The translations under genes and the position numbers were made by a program. Shown here piece after piece: positions 24,344 through 33,312 of a stretch of 42,092 nucleotides of DNA; positions within the stretch are counted from its first letter, which is position 1; each line of letters starts with the position of its first letter. The DNA is taken from positions 1-42,092 of the forward strand of contig CALWEP010000064.1 in assembly GCA_944377325.1 (NCBI GenBank), read 5' to 3'. This DNA comes from an uncultured Lachnospiraceae bacterium. Lineage in GTDB: Bacteria; Bacillota; Clostridia; Lachnospirales; Lachnospiraceae. A model generated the notes under the pieces. That model searched no databases, was not told the origin of the DNA, and saw nothing but the letters and a program-made list of their open reading frames with translations.

Positions 24344-25201
24344 ATGGCAAATTTAGGAATTCCCAAGAATACGATTGAGATCATACAGAAGTACGGCTTT
24401 GCATTTCAGAAAAAATTCGGCCAGAATTTTCTGGTGGACACCCATGTGCTGGAAAAGATTATTCTGGCTGCCGGACTGACGGAAGACGATATGGTGCTGG
24501 AGATCGGCCCGGGCATTGGTACTATGACCCAGTATCTGGCGGAAAATGCCGGCCGGGTGGTGGCTGTGGAGATTGACGGCAACCTGATTCCCATTCTGAA
24601 GGAGACGCTGAGGGAATATGACAATGTGACCGTTCTGAACGAGGATATTCTGAAGGTGGATATCCGGGCGCTGGCGGAGGAATATAACGGAGGAAAGCCT
24701 ATCAAGGTGGTGGCAAATCTGCCGTACTATATCACTACCCCCATTATCATGGGACTGTTTGAGAGCGGGGTGCCCATTGACAATATTACGGTGATGGTGC
24801 AGAAGGAAGTGGCGGAGCGGATGCAGGCGGGACCGGGAACGAAGGATTACGGCGCTCTTTCCCTGGCGGTTCAGTATTACGCCGAACCTTATATTGTGGC
24901 CAATGTGCCGCCAAACTGCTTTATTCCGCGGCCGAACGTGGGCTCGGCGGTGATCCGCCTGACCAGACATCGGGAAATGCCGGTGAAGGTAAAGGATGAG
25001 AAGCTGCTGTTTGCCCTGATCCGGGCATCCTTCAATCAGAGGCGCAAGACCCTGCAGAACGGTCTCAATAATTCTCCCGAGCTGTTTTTCTCCAAGGAGG
25101 AGATTGCGGCGGCCATAGAAAAGCTGGGACTGCCGCCGGCAGTGCGGGGAGAGGCGCTGACGCTGGAGCAGTTTGCGGCACTGGCGGACGAGCTGGGATA
25201 A
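24344..25201 (+). CDS. rsmA: 16S rRNA (A1518/A1519) dimethyltransferase
   Basis: KsgA/RsmA of 285 residues, the family's normal length. It dimethylates two adjacent adenines in helix 45 of 16S rRNA with S-adenosylmethionine. Seen are KKFGQNFLVD at the N-terminus, the SAM-binding EIGPGIGTMTQYL and the catalytic NLPYYITTP motif. The C-terminal helical domain includes the ASFNQRRKTLQN motif. GGAGAG precedes the ATG. It lies 9 bases after tatD. Confidence 0.97.
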   Translation: MANLGIPKNTIEIIQKYGFAFQKKFGQNFLVDTHVLEKIILAAGLTEDDMVLEIGPGIGTMTQYLAENAGRVVAVEIDGNLIPILKETLREYDNVTVLNEDILKVDIRALAEEYNGGKPIKVVANLPYYITTPIIMGLFESGVPIDNITVMVQKEVAERMQAGPGTKDYGALSLAVQYYAEPYIVANVPPNCFIPRPNVGSAVIRLTRHREMPVKVKDEKLLFALIRASFNQRRKTLQNGLNNSPELFFSKEEIAAAIEKLGLPPAVRGEALTLEQFAALADELG

Positions 25202-25270
25202 GGAAGGCGCCGGAAGGAATGGCGGGCTGTTTCGGGGGGAAACTAAGGCCTGCAGGAAAGGAGATGGCAT

Positions 25271-26740
25271 ATGCTGAAGAAATGGGTGCCGGCGGAGATG
25301 CCGGAAGAGGAAGAACTGAAAGAACGGCTGAAGGAAGCGGAAAAAAAGCTGGAGGCGTATCAGATTCAGGTAAAGGAGCACAAGCTTCCGGTGATTGTGA
25401 TCGTGGAAGGATGGGGGGCTGCCGGAAAGGGGAGCGTCATCGGGAAGATCATACGCAATATTGATCCACGTTTTTTCCGGGTTGCCGCCATGGAAGAGGC
25501 TACGGAGGATGAGAAGCGCAGACCGTTTCTTTACCGCTATGTGGTCCGGATTCCCCAGGAGGGGAAATTCGAATTTCTGGACTCTGCGTGGATGGATGAG
25601 ATCGTCAAGCAGAGGCTGCTGGGTGAACTGAGCGACAAGGGCTACGAGCAGCGGGTGGAAAGCGTGCGCCGTATGGAGCGGCAGCTCACGGACAACGGCT
25701 ATCTGCTGGTAAAGCTGTTTTTCCATATTACGGAAAAGGAGCAGAAAAAAAGAATCGAACATCTGAAGAAGCAGAAGGATACGGAATGGCGGGTGAGCCG
25801 GTGGGACAAACTGCAGAACTCCAACTATGACCGGTGTGAGGAGCTGTTTGACCGCTGTATGGCGGACACAGGCTCATCCAATGCCCCCTGGTATATTGTG
25901 GATGCGAAGGACGGACGCTGGGCGCTGCTGCAGGCTATGGAGGCTCTCTGCGGAGGCTTGGAGGTGGCGTTCCAGAACAGCCGGGGAGCCGTTCCCATTC
26001 TGCAGAATGTGTTCCCGCTGGTAAAAATGCCCCTTCTTTCCCAGGTGGATTTAAGCTGTTCCATTTCCGAGGAAGACTATAAAAAAGAGCTGAAGGAGCT
26101 GCAGTCCCGTCTGAGTGAGCTCCACAACCGACTGTACAGAAAGAAGGTTCCGGTGATCATTGCCTATGAAGGCTGGGATGCGGCCGGAAAGGGAGGCAAT
26201 ATCAAACGGATCACGGGAGCGCTTGACCCCAGAGGCTATGAGGTTCATCCCATTGCCAGTCCGGAGCCGAAAGAGAAAGCCAGACATTATCTGTGGCGGT
26301 TCTGGACAAGACTCCCCAAGACAGGCCACATTGCCATTTTTGACCGGACCTGGTACGGCCGGGTAATGGTGGAGAGGCTGGAGGGCTTCTGCAGCGAGAA
26401 TGACTGGAAGCGGGCATATAATGAAATCAATGAATTTGAAAAAGAGCTTTCCGAATGGGGAGCGGTGATCATTAAATTCTGGGTTCAGATTGACAAGGAC
26501 ACCCAGCTGGAGCGGTTTACCGACCGGCAGAATACTCCGGAAAAGCAGTGGAAGATTACGGATGAGGACTGGAGAAACCGGGAGAAATGGGATCAGTATG
26601 AAGAGGCGATAAATGAGATGATCCAGAAAACCAGCACGGAGTTTGCCCCCTGGCATATTCTTCCTTCGGTGGACAAGAAATACGCCAGAATCAAGGCTCT
26701 TCAGATCGTAGTCCGGGAGCTGGAAAAGGCCCTGAAATAG
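25271..26740 (+). CDS. pap: Two-domain PPK2 polyphosphate kinase (polyphosphate:AMP phosphotransferase type)
   Basis: Protein of 489 residues made of two PPK2 domains. Each has a Walker A: GWGAAGKG (47-54) and GWDAAGKG (about 300-307). The C-terminal domain keeps IFDRTWYGRVMVERL. The N-terminal domain has FLDSAWMDEIVKQRL at that place, losing Arg and the YGR group, so it is probably inactive. Two-domain (class II) enzymes phosphorylate AMP to ADP from polyphosphate (family knowledge). AAAGGAGA precedes the ATG. It may extend the traX-tatD-rsmA unit after a 69-base gap. Confidence 0.9.
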   Translation: MLKKWVPAEMPEEEELKERLKEAEKKLEAYQIQVKEHKLPVIVIVEGWGAAGKGSVIGKIIRNIDPRFFRVAAMEEATEDEKRRPFLYRYVVRIPQEGKFEFLDSAWMDEIVKQRLLGELSDKGYEQRVESVRRMERQLTDNGYLLVKLFFHITEKEQKKRIEHLKKQKDTEWRVSRWDKLQNSNYDRCEELFDRCMADTGSSNAPWYIVDAKDGRWALLQAMEALCGGLEVAFQNSRGAVPILQNVFPLVKMPLLSQVDLSCSISEEDYKKELKELQSRLSELHNRLYRKKVPVIIAYEGWDAAGKGGNIKRITGALDPRGYEVHPIASPEPKEKARHYLWRFWTRLPKTGHIAIFDRTWYGRVMVERLEGFCSENDWKRAYNEINEFEKELSEWGAVIIKFWVQIDKDTQLERFTDRQNTPEKQWKITDEDWRNREKWDQYEEAINEMIQKTSTEFAPWHILPSVDKKYARIKALQIVVRELEKALK

Positions 26741-26750
26741 GAGCGCCGGA

Positions 26751-26790
26751 TATGCGGCCGCAGGTTCTTTTTTGAGCCTGCGGCCGATAT
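26751..26790 (+). terminator. Strong hairpin after pap, probable terminator
   Basis: A 13-bp stem (26755-26767 with 26774-26786, left arm CGGCCGCAGGTTC) closes a T6 loop and extends by three A-T pairs past a one-base bulge. The run after it is ATATATTT, not a clean T tract, so termination may be partial. Confidence 0.6.
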
Positions 26791-26824
26791 ATTTAGTATA
26801 AACGGCAGCTTCGGAAGGTCATTG

Positions 26825-27535
26825 GTGAATAAAACAGTTGCGGAGCCGCTTATGGGTCTTGCTCTTCTGCTGGTGGTTTTTTTCGCAGCCAGACATCTGG
26901 GAATGCTGGAGGCGGCCAGGGCGGAGGGACAGGCGGCACAGCGGGAACAGAAGGTGGTAGTGATCGACAGCGGTCACGGGGGGAACGATCCCGGCAAAGT
27001 GGGAGTGGACGGAAGCCTGGAAAAGGATATTAATCTGGCCATTGCAAAACGGCTGAAATTCTATCTGGAAAATGCAGGAGTAAAGGTAGTCATGACCAGA
27101 GAGAAGGACGAGGGGCTTTACCGGGAGGGGGACAAAAAGAAAAAAACGGCGGATATGAAAAAACGGTGCGAGATTATCAGCGATGCCCGCCCGGACGCTG
27201 TGGTGAGCATTCACCAGAACAGCTACCATCAGGAGGACGTGTCCGGTGGACAGGTGTTTTATTACAGAGGTTCGGAAAAGGGGAAACGGCTGGCGGAGCT
27301 GATCCAGGACCGTTTTTCTTATGTTTTGGGAGAGGAGAACAAAAGACAGGCAAAGGCAAATGACAGCTACTACCTCCTTCTTCATGTGAAGGAGCCCATT
27401 GTAATCGTGGAATGCGGCTTTCTGAGCAACCGTCAGGAGGCGGAGGCGCTGGGACAGGAGGATTATCAGGACCGGATGGCATGGACCGTTCATATGGGAA
27501 TCATGGAATATCTGAACGAAGGCGAGGAAGGCTGA
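26825..27535 (+). CDS. cwlD: CwlD-like N-acetylmuramoyl-L-alanine amidase
   Basis: Amidase_3-family zinc hydrolase of about 236 residues with one N-terminal membrane/signal helix (about 8-25). Zinc and catalytic residues appear in IDSGHGG (His), SLEKDINLAIAKRL (Glu), VSIHQNS (His) and VECGFLSN (catalytic Glu). Length and single-domain layout fit CwlD, which makes muramic-delta-lactam in the spore cortex, implying a spore-former; a vegetative amidase is the alternative. GTG 26825 is preferred (GGAAGG 6 bases upstream) over TTG 26822. Confidence 0.82.
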   Translation: MNKTVAEPLMGLALLLVVFFAARHLGMLEAARAEGQAAQREQKVVVIDSGHGGNDPGKVGVDGSLEKDINLAIAKRLKFYLENAGVKVVMTREKDEGLYREGDKKKKTADMKKRCEIISDARPDAVVSIHQNSYHQEDVSGGQVFYYRGSEKGKRLAELIQDRFSYVLGEENKRQAKANDSYYLLLHVKEPIVIVECGFLSNRQEAEALGQEDYQDRMAWTVHMGIMEYLNEGEEG

Positions 27536-27542
27536 TTGGATA

Positions 27543-27571
27543 TTGACAGCGGTCAGGCTTAGTGCTATATT
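27543..27571 (+). promoter_or_regulatory. Predicted strong sigma-A promoter before the membrane protein-kup unit
   Basis: TTGACA (27543-27548) and TATATT (27566-27571) are exactly 17 bases apart, with an extended -10 TGC. It starts 7 bases after the cwlD stop. The leader before the next gene is only about 25 bases, leaving no room for a riboswitch. Confidence 0.8.
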
Positions 27572-27601
27572 CGAATGAACTTTGGGAAAGGAGGGAATGG
27601 A

Positions 27602-27991
27602 ATGGAACGGATCATTCGATATACGGCGCTGTGCCTGGCCGTATTTCTGCTGGCGGCCGTGCTGCCGGCACGGGCGGGCGGGGAAGCTCTGCCCGGGCAG
27701 AAGGAAGGCGATGCCTGTATCCGTGCGGCGGAAAGTCTGCCTGCGGGGAAATATCTGTCGGAAGCTCTCTGGAGCGAGAGAGAAGACAGGCAGACGCCCC
27801 GGATCCTCGGCGCGGCGAGGCTTTTTCTGTGCCCGCTTCCCCTTCTCCCCTGCTCCCTGTGGGATGTTTTAAAGAGGGTATTTTCCCAGTACCTCCGGCT
27901 GGAGCTGTTTCTCCTGCCCCTGTTTCTGGGGTGGATCACCGTGCGCCACCGGCAGGACGGAAAAAAGAAAATTTCTGCTTTCTGTATTTGA
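27602..27991 (+). CDS. Small membrane protein of unknown function
   Basis: Protein of 129 residues, not recognised. It has a signal peptide-like N-terminus (YTALCLAVFLLAAVLPARAGG) and a C-terminal membrane helix (about 95-115) with a basic tail, so it is probably a secreted or single/double-pass protein with a short outside loop. AAAGGAGG precedes ATG 27602 with good spacing and a strong promoter lies just upstream, which supports a real gene. It is followed by kup after 32 bases and may be co-transcribed with it. Confidence 0.65.
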   Translation: MERIIRYTALCLAVFLLAAVLPARAGGEALPGQKEGDACIRAAESLPAGKYLSEALWSEREDRQTPRILGAARLFLCPLPLLPCSLWDVLKRVFSQYLRLELFLLPLFLGWITVRHRQDGKKKISAFCI

Positions 27992-28023
27992 GAAAACAAC
28001 AGGAAAGAAAGCAGGATAAAGAA

Positions 28024-30009
28024 ATGAATGAAAAAAAACTGAATAAGCTTCGCCCGGGAATGCTCCTGGTGGCGATCGGAGTGGTATACGGCGATATCGG
28101 AACGTCGCCCATGTATGTGATGAAGTCGGTTATAGGAGGAAACGGCGGAATCGGGAGCGCGGATCCGGAGTTTGTGCTGGGTTCCCTGTCTCTGGTCATT
28201 TGGACCATTACGCTGCTGACTACGGTAAAATATGTGGCCATTGCCATGAAGGCGGACAACCGCGGCGAGGGGGGAATCTTTTCCCTTTACAGCCTGGTGA
28301 AAAAGTATGGGAAGCACCTGGTGTGGCCGGCGATGATCGGAGGAGCCGCCCTTCTGGCGGACGGCGTCCTGACCCCGGCAGTAACTGTGACGACGGCGGT
28401 GGAAGGACTGAAGAGCATTCCCCTCATGGAGCAGCTCCTGGGAGGAAACCAGAGTAAGATCGTAGCCATTTCTCTGCTGATTATTGCTGTGCTGTTCAGC
28501 ATGCAGCGGCTGGGGACCAGCGCCATCGGCAGGGTATTCGGGCCGGTAATGACGGTGTGGTTTCTGTTTCTGGGAGCGGCCGGCGCCTATTACCTGGCGC
28601 GGGAGCCCTGGGTATTGGCGGCCCTCAATCCTCTCCGGGCGGCGGGAGTGCTGGTAAGCCCCTGCAATAAAAAGGGACTGATGCTCTTAGGAAGCGTATT
28701 TCTGGCTGCCACGGGAGCGGAAGCGCTCTACTCGGATATGGGCCATGTGGGAAAGAGCAGCATCTATTTCAGCTGGCCCTTTGTGAAGCTGTGCCTCATC
28801 CTCAACTATCTGGGGCAGGGAGCATGGCTGATTACCCATCGGGGAAGCGGGGAGCTGGCGGCTATCCCGGATATGAATCCGTTTTTTGAAATGCTTCCCG
28901 GAGATGTGCGGCCGGCAGGAGTTCTGTTGGGAACGGCAGCGGCGGTGATCGCCTCCCAGGCGCTGATCAGCGGATCCTTTACACTGGTTTCCGAGGCCAT
29001 TCGCCTGGACCTGATGCCTCATATGCAGATCGTCTATCCCTCCAAAACCAAAGGACAGCTGTACATAGCGCTGGTTAACACGGCCCTCTGGACAGGCTGC
29101 TCCGCCGTGATTCTGTATTTCCGCACCAGTGCCAGGATGGAGGCGGCCTACGGGCTGGCCATTACGGTTACCATGCTTATGACCACCGTCCTTCTCACGG
29201 CTTATCTGTGGAAGGCGAAAAAAATGCCGGCGGCCGCCTGCATGACGGCAGCCGCATTCGGATCGCTGGAACTCGTCTTTTTCGGTTCCAGCCTGGGAAA
29301 ATTCTGGGCGGGAGGTTATGTGGCCGTATTGATTGCTCTGTGCCTTTTTGTTATTATGGCCGTATGGGATAAGGGGACAGAGGTGGAGGAGCTGCAGCGG
29401 GTGGAGCTGCGGATCCGGGATTTCATCCCGGAGCTGGACAGGCTGAGAAATGACGGCTCCATTCCGAAAAAGTGCGAGAATATGGTCTTTCTTACAAAGA
29501 CGGAGGATCCGGAGTACCTGGACAGGGATATTCTCTATTCCATTCTGGATAAGGATACAAAGAGGGCGGACGCTTACTGGTTTGTTCATATCCACGTGAC
29601 GGACGAGCCCTATACTTCGGAGTATCATGTGGAGACCTTCGGAACGGACTTTATCTTTCATGTGAGGCTGAACCTGGGATTTAAGATCAACCAGAGAATC
29701 AATGTGAGCCTGAGGCAGATTGTGGGAGAACTGACGGAGACGGGGGAGCTGCCTCCTCAGAAAAAACGCTATTCCATCTACTCCGGCGATCAGGCGGGAT
29801 CTTTTAAATTCTGCCTGATCCGCAAGACCCTGGTTCCGGAAAGCCGGCTTCCCTTCCTTGGCAGAGCGGCCGTTTCCATGAAGTACGGCATCCGCCATTG
29901 GGCAGGATCGCCGGCAAAGTGGTACGGTCTGGAAAACTCCGGCCTGATTGTGGAAAATGTGCCTCTGTTTATTCCGGAAAAGAGCGTAACGGCTCTGACG
30001 CGGATATAG
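28024..30009 (+). CDS. kup: KUP-family potassium uptake protein
   Basis: Potassium/proton symporter of 661 residues. The signature VVYGDIGTSPMYVM lies in the first membrane helix. About twelve hydrophobic segments fill residues 12-450, including LLADGVLTPAVTV and GAEALYSDMGHVG. A cytoplasmic C-terminal domain of about 200 residues follows. ATG 28024 is chosen because family sequence starts there and AGGATAAAG lies ahead; in-frame sequence upstream belongs to another frame of the small membrane protein gene. No RCK-like or c-di-AMP riboswitch element is seen. Confidence 0.95.
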   Translation: MNEKKLNKLRPGMLLVAIGVVYGDIGTSPMYVMKSVIGGNGGIGSADPEFVLGSLSLVIWTITLLTTVKYVAIAMKADNRGEGGIFSLYSLVKKYGKHLVWPAMIGGAALLADGVLTPAVTVTTAVEGLKSIPLMEQLLGGNQSKIVAISLLIIAVLFSMQRLGTSAIGRVFGPVMTVWFLFLGAAGAYYLAREPWVLAALNPLRAAGVLVSPCNKKGLMLLGSVFLAATGAEALYSDMGHVGKSSIYFSWPFVKLCLILNYLGQGAWLITHRGSGELAAIPDMNPFFEMLPGDVRPAGVLLGTAAAVIASQALISGSFTLVSEAIRLDLMPHMQIVYPSKTKGQLYIALVNTALWTGCSAVILYFRTSARMEAAYGLAITVTMLMTTVLLTAYLWKAKKMPAAACMTAAAFGSLELVFFGSSLGKFWAGGYVAVLIALCLFVIMAVWDKGTEVEELQRVELRIRDFIPELDRLRNDGSIPKKCENMVFLTKTEDPEYLDRDILYSILDKDTKRADAYWFVHIHVTDEPYTSEYHVETFGTDFIFHVRLNLGFKINQRINVSLRQIVGELTETGELPPQKKRYSIYSGDQAGSFKFCLIRKTLVPESRLPFLGRAAVSMKYGIRHWAGSPAKWYGLENSGLIVENVPLFIPEKSVTALTRI

Positions 30010-30063
30010 GAAATGCTGCCGGAGCTGCAGAGATGACCCGGCAGACGGAAAAGGAGAGAAACT

Positions 30064-31188
30064 ATGGTAAAAAAAGAGATTGCAGAGATCAGAAAGCTGT
30101 TCCGTATGGAGGACTGCTGCCTTACCCGCATCTGCGGCTGCTATGTGGATTATGAAAAGACGAAAAAGCTGGCGTTTAAGGAGACCTTTCTGGCTCTTCC
30201 TGAGGAAGAGGGCTTCAAATATCTGAAGCTGTTTAAAAAGGCTCTGTCCGGCAGCCTGGGCAGGAGTCTTCAGAATCTGGAGTTTCCGCTGGCGGAAGAG
30301 GGAGAAGGAGGACGGCAGCAGTTCCTCTGGCGGGTGAGAGAATCCCAGCTGAAGGATGAAGAGCTGCTGGATCAGCTCTATGACCGAATCATAGAAACCT
30401 ATCCCTTCGGAGAAAACTATCTGATTTTGATGATTCACGGGCTTTACGACGTGCCGGGAAAGGCTTCCGACGGAATGGTTATGGAAGACGCTTCCGATAC
30501 GGTATATGAGTTTGTGCTGGGATGCATCTGCCCGGTGGCTCTGTCAAAGCCGGGACTCTGCTACAATGAGGAGAACAACCATATTGAGGACCGGTCCAGA
30601 GACTGGCTGGTGGGAGATCCCATGACCGGATTTCTGTTTCCGGCCTTCAACGGACGGGAGACCGATATTCACGGTATGCTGTATTACTCTAAAAAGGCGG
30701 CGGATCTGCAGCCGGAATTTGTGGAGGGAATGTTCGGATGTACGGCTCCCATGGATGCGGGGACGCAGAAGGAGATCTTTAATGCGGTGATCCGGGACAC
30801 TCTGGGAGAGGAGTGCAGCTATGAGGCGGTGCGGACCATCCATGACAATCTTCAGGAGCTGATTGCCGCTCACGAAGAGGATCCCGAGCCTCTGGAGCTG
30901 ACGGGAAGAGATGTGAAGCGCCTGCTGGAAATGAGCGGAGCTTCCGAGGAAAAGCTGGAAAACTTTGATAAGGAATATGCGGAAACCGCAGGGGAGAAAA
31001 CCTCCCTTCTGGCGGAGAACATTGCCGAATCCAGAAAGTTCAGCATTAAGACTCCCGATATTACTATTCAGGTCAGCCCGGATTGTGCGGGACTGATTGA
31101 AACGAAGATAGTGGACGGGAGAAAGTGCCTGGTGATCGCCGTGGATGACCGGGTAGAGGTGAACGGAATGCCTGTGAAGGGAATTTGA
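30064..31188 (+). CDS. DUF4317 protein
   Basis: Cytoplasmic protein of 374 residues matching the DUF4317 pattern (VKKEIAEIRKLF at the start, ICGCYVD, a central YLILMIHGLYDVP and CICPVALSKPGL). Function unknown; common in Clostridia. No membrane segment or catalytic motif is obvious. AAAAGGAGAG precedes the ATG. It ends 1 base before a strong bidirectional terminator. Confidence 0.85.
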   Translation: MVKKEIAEIRKLFRMEDCCLTRICGCYVDYEKTKKLAFKETFLALPEEEGFKYLKLFKKALSGSLGRSLQNLEFPLAEEGEGGRQQFLWRVRESQLKDEELLDQLYDRIIETYPFGENYLILMIHGLYDVPGKASDGMVMEDASDTVYEFVLGCICPVALSKPGLCYNEENNHIEDRSRDWLVGDPMTGFLFPAFNGRETDIHGMLYYSKKAADLQPEFVEGMFGCTAPMDAGTQKEIFNAVIRDTLGEECSYEAVRTIHDNLQELIAAHEEDPEPLELTGRDVKRLLEMSGASEEKLENFDKEYAETAGEKTSLLAENIAESRKFSIKTPDITIQVSPDCAGLIETKIVDGRKCLVIAVDDRVEVNGMPVKGI

Positions 31189-31189
31189 T

Positions 31190-31236
31190 CCGCAAAAAAG
31201 GAACCCAAAGTTATGCTTCGGGTTCCTTTTTTGCGG
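31190..31236. terminator. Bidirectional intrinsic terminator overlapping the cyclase 3' end
   Basis: A perfect 17-bp stem (31190-31206 with 31220-31236) includes an A6/T6 block and GGAACCC/GGGTTCC, with a 13-base loop. On the minus strand its first arm and part of the loop encode the last residues and stop codon of the diguanylate cyclase. Confidence 0.9.
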
Positions 31237-32182
31237 GAGCGGGATAGAAGTGATAGCTGTTTTTCTGAGCTTTTTTGATAAAATAGAGGGCTTCGTCCGC
31301 CCGTGTCATGGCGCTTTCCAGACCTTCCCCCCGAACGACGGGGGTTCCTCCGATGGAAATGCCCGGCCAGCACTCCAGGTCATTTTGAGAGGATTTCATA
31401 TTTTTCAGAATCCGGTCCGCCAGATGCCGGGCGCTTTCCTCATCCTTCAGTCCGCTGCACAGCAGCATAAATTCGTCTCCGCCCATACGGCAGGCAATGT
31501 CATGGGAGCGGACGCTTCCGGCCAGAATATGAGCCACCCTTTTCAGCACGTGGTTTCCGGTGACATGGCCGAAGCAGTCGTTGATATTTTTGAAATCGTC
31601 CAGATCCAGAAGAAACAGCCAGGTGTCCTCCCGGTCCCAGGATTTCCAGAGAGATTCAAAAGTATGAAAGTTTGTCAGCCCGGTCAGACTGTCATTTTGG
31701 GCCAGCAGAGTCATCTCACAGACCTTTTCCTTGGCCTCCTTCAGCTGTTCGGACAGCTTTTTCGGGAAATATTCTCCCGGCAGCTGGTCCTGGTTGGGAA
31801 GAGACTGATGAATATGAACACATTTCCAGCTTCCGTCGATTTTCCGGAAGATGATGGAAAACCGGCTGTTCATATTGATGCAGACCTGCCCGTCTTCACT
31901 TTCCCACCATATGTGCAGGGTGCCGTATACCAGGCTGATATCCGGTGTCAGGGGACGCTCCTCGCATTGGAAGCCGCGGCACTGGAAGACCACATTTTCT
32001 CTTTCCGTGATTTCATTCTGAATAGCCTGAGCGAAGGCGGGCAGTTCCGTATAAAACTCGTGGGCCCCGGTGCCGATGATCACGCAGTCCGGAGCCAGGT
32101 ATTCCAAAACCGAAGCCTGATCCGCCGGATCGGGGGAAATATACTTTTTCCAGAGTATTTCTGTCAATTCACATAAATCCAT
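31211..32182 (-). CDS. Diguanylate cyclase with N-terminal SnoaL-like domain
   Basis: GGDEF protein of 323 residues. The N-terminal half (about 1-135) resembles a SnoaL-like/NTF2-fold domain (VLEYLAPDCVIIGTG; SWKCVHIHQS). A short coiled-coil linker (about 140-160) leads to a GGDEF domain (NDSLTGLTN, FLLDLDDFKNIND). The active site is intact, GGDEF at 234-238, with an inhibitory I-site RSHD (225-228) five residues before it. It should make c-di-GMP with product inhibition. No membrane segments, so sensing is cytoplasmic. AGGAGA precedes the ATG. It lies 91 bases after asnA; its stop lies in a terminator loop. Confidence 0.9.
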   Translation of the reverse strand: MDLCELTEILWKKYISPDPADQASVLEYLAPDCVIIGTGAHEFYTELPAFAQAIQNEITERENVVFQCRGFQCEERPLTPDISLVYGTLHIWWESEDGQVCINMNSRFSIIFRKIDGSWKCVHIHQSLPNQDQLPGEYFPKKLSEQLKEAKEKVCEMTLLAQNDSLTGLTNFHTFESLWKSWDREDTWLFLLDLDDFKNINDCFGHVTGNHVLKRVAHILAGSVRSHDIACRMGGDEFMLLCSGLKDEESARHLADRILKNMKSSQNDLECWPGISIGGTPVVRGEGLESAMTRADEALYFIKKAQKNSYHFYPAPAKKEPEA

Positions 32183-32235
32183 AGCAATCGTTCTCCTACG
32201 CCTGAGATTAAACGGTGATTGGATAAGGGATCGTT

Positions 32236-32254
32236 CCTCCGGAAGAGCCGGAGG
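32236..32254 (-). other. Hairpin between asnA and the cyclase gene
   Basis: A 7-bp G+C-rich stem CCTCCGG/CCGGAGG (32236-32242 and 32248-32254) with a 5-base loop. No T tract follows on either strand, so it is not a standard terminator; it may tune readthrough or mRNA stability. Nothing else was recognised in this 91-base gap. Confidence 0.4.
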
Positions 32255-32273
32255 CTATGAATATGTCTGCCTG

Positions 32274-33281
32274 TCAGAGCAGGAAAATCCGGTGAGCAGC
32301 GCATTCCCGGCGCATTTCTCTGGGCCAGAGGCTGGCCTGCACTTCACCGATATGGGCGCGGCACAGCAGGAGCATGCACAGACGGGACTGGCCGATGCCG
32401 CCGCCGATGGTATAGGGAAGCTCGCCGTTGAGAAGCATCTGATGATAGGGGAGCTGCTCTCTCTCCAGGCAGCCGGCTTTGATCAGCTGCTGGTGGAGGG
32501 CTTCTTCATCGACGCGGATTCCCATGCTGGAGATCTCCAGTGCCCGCTGAAGGGGCTCAAACCAGAAGAGAATATCTCCGTTCAGGGTCCAGTCGTCATA
32601 GTCCGGCGCCCGGCCGTCATGAGGCTCGCCGCTGGCCAGCTTGTCGCCGATCTGCATGAGGAATACGCAGCCGTGCTCTCTGCAGATCAGATCTTCCCGT
32701 TCCTTGGGAGTCTTGTCAGGCCACCGGTCCTCCAGCTCCTGGGTGGTGACGAAGGTGATGTCTTTGGGAAGATGGTTTACGGCATCGGGATATTTGTACC
32801 ATACCTCATGCTGCATATGCTTGATGATCTTGAAAATGTCCCGGACGGTGTTCTGCAGGGTTTCCATATTCCGGTCCTCCTTGCGGATAACCTTTTCCCA
32901 GTCCCACTGATCTACGTAAACGGAATGGAGATTGTCCAGTTCCTCGTCCCGGCGGATAGCATTCATATTGGTATAAAGTCCCTCGCCTACCCGGAAGCCG
33001 TAATCCTTCAGCGCCATACGCTTCCATTTTGCCAGGGAGTGAACTACTTCCACGGTTTCGTCGGGAATGGCGGCCATATCGAAGGATACGGGGCGCTCCA
33101 CGCCGTTTAAGTCATCGTTCAGGCCGCTGCTTTTGGGAACAAAGAGGGGAGCGGAGATTCTCTCCAGATTCATTTCCTTTCCGAATTCTTTCTGAAAGGT
33201 ATCACGGATATATTTGATGGCCTCCTGAGTCTGACGGATGGTCAGCTTGGGGTCATAGTCTTTTGGAATGATAAGTGCCAT
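32274..33281 (-). CDS. asnA: Aspartate-ammonia ligase (asparagine synthetase A)
   Basis: AsnA of 335 residues, usual length. It forms asparagine from aspartate, ammonia and ATP, with a class II tRNA-synthetase-like fold. Seen are the N-terminal [23 protein letters not shown], the central [14 protein letters not shown], and the C-terminal [25 protein letters not shown] precedes the ATG, and a good promoter lies at 33313-33341. The cyclase gene follows on the same strand and may be transcribed by readthrough. Confidence 0.97.
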   Translation of the reverse strand: MALIIPKDYDPKLTIRQTQEAIKYIRDTFQKEFGKEMNLERISAPLFVPKSSGLNDDLNGVERPVSFDMAAIPDETVEVVHSLAKWKRMALKDYGFRVGEGLYTNMNAIRRDEELDNLHSVYVDQWDWEKVIRKEDRNMETLQNTVRDIFKIIKHMQHEVWYKYPDAVNHLPKDITFVTTQELEDRWPDKTPKEREDLICREHGCVFLMQIGDKLASGEPHDGRAPDYDDWTLNGDILFWFEPLQRALEISSMGIRVDEEALHQQLIKAGCLEREQLPYHQMLLNGELPYTIGGGIGQSRLCMLLLCRAHIGEVQASLWPREMRRECAAHRIFLL

Positions 33282-33312
33282 GTTGCTACCTCCTGATCAA
33301 ATCATGTTCCTA

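Noticed and set aside
24353..25762. Minus-strand open frame of 469 codons opposite rsmA and pap
   Set aside because: It runs across two well-identified enzymes and shows shadow-like composition.
27562..28023. N-terminal extension of kup by about 154 residues
   Set aside because: The family start and signature lie at 28024; the upstream in-frame sequence is another frame of the small membrane protein gene.
28687..30438. Minus-strand open frame of 583 codons opposite kup
   Set aside because: The kup frame has clear membrane helices and the YGDIGTSP signature; the opposite frame is His/Gln-rich without domains.
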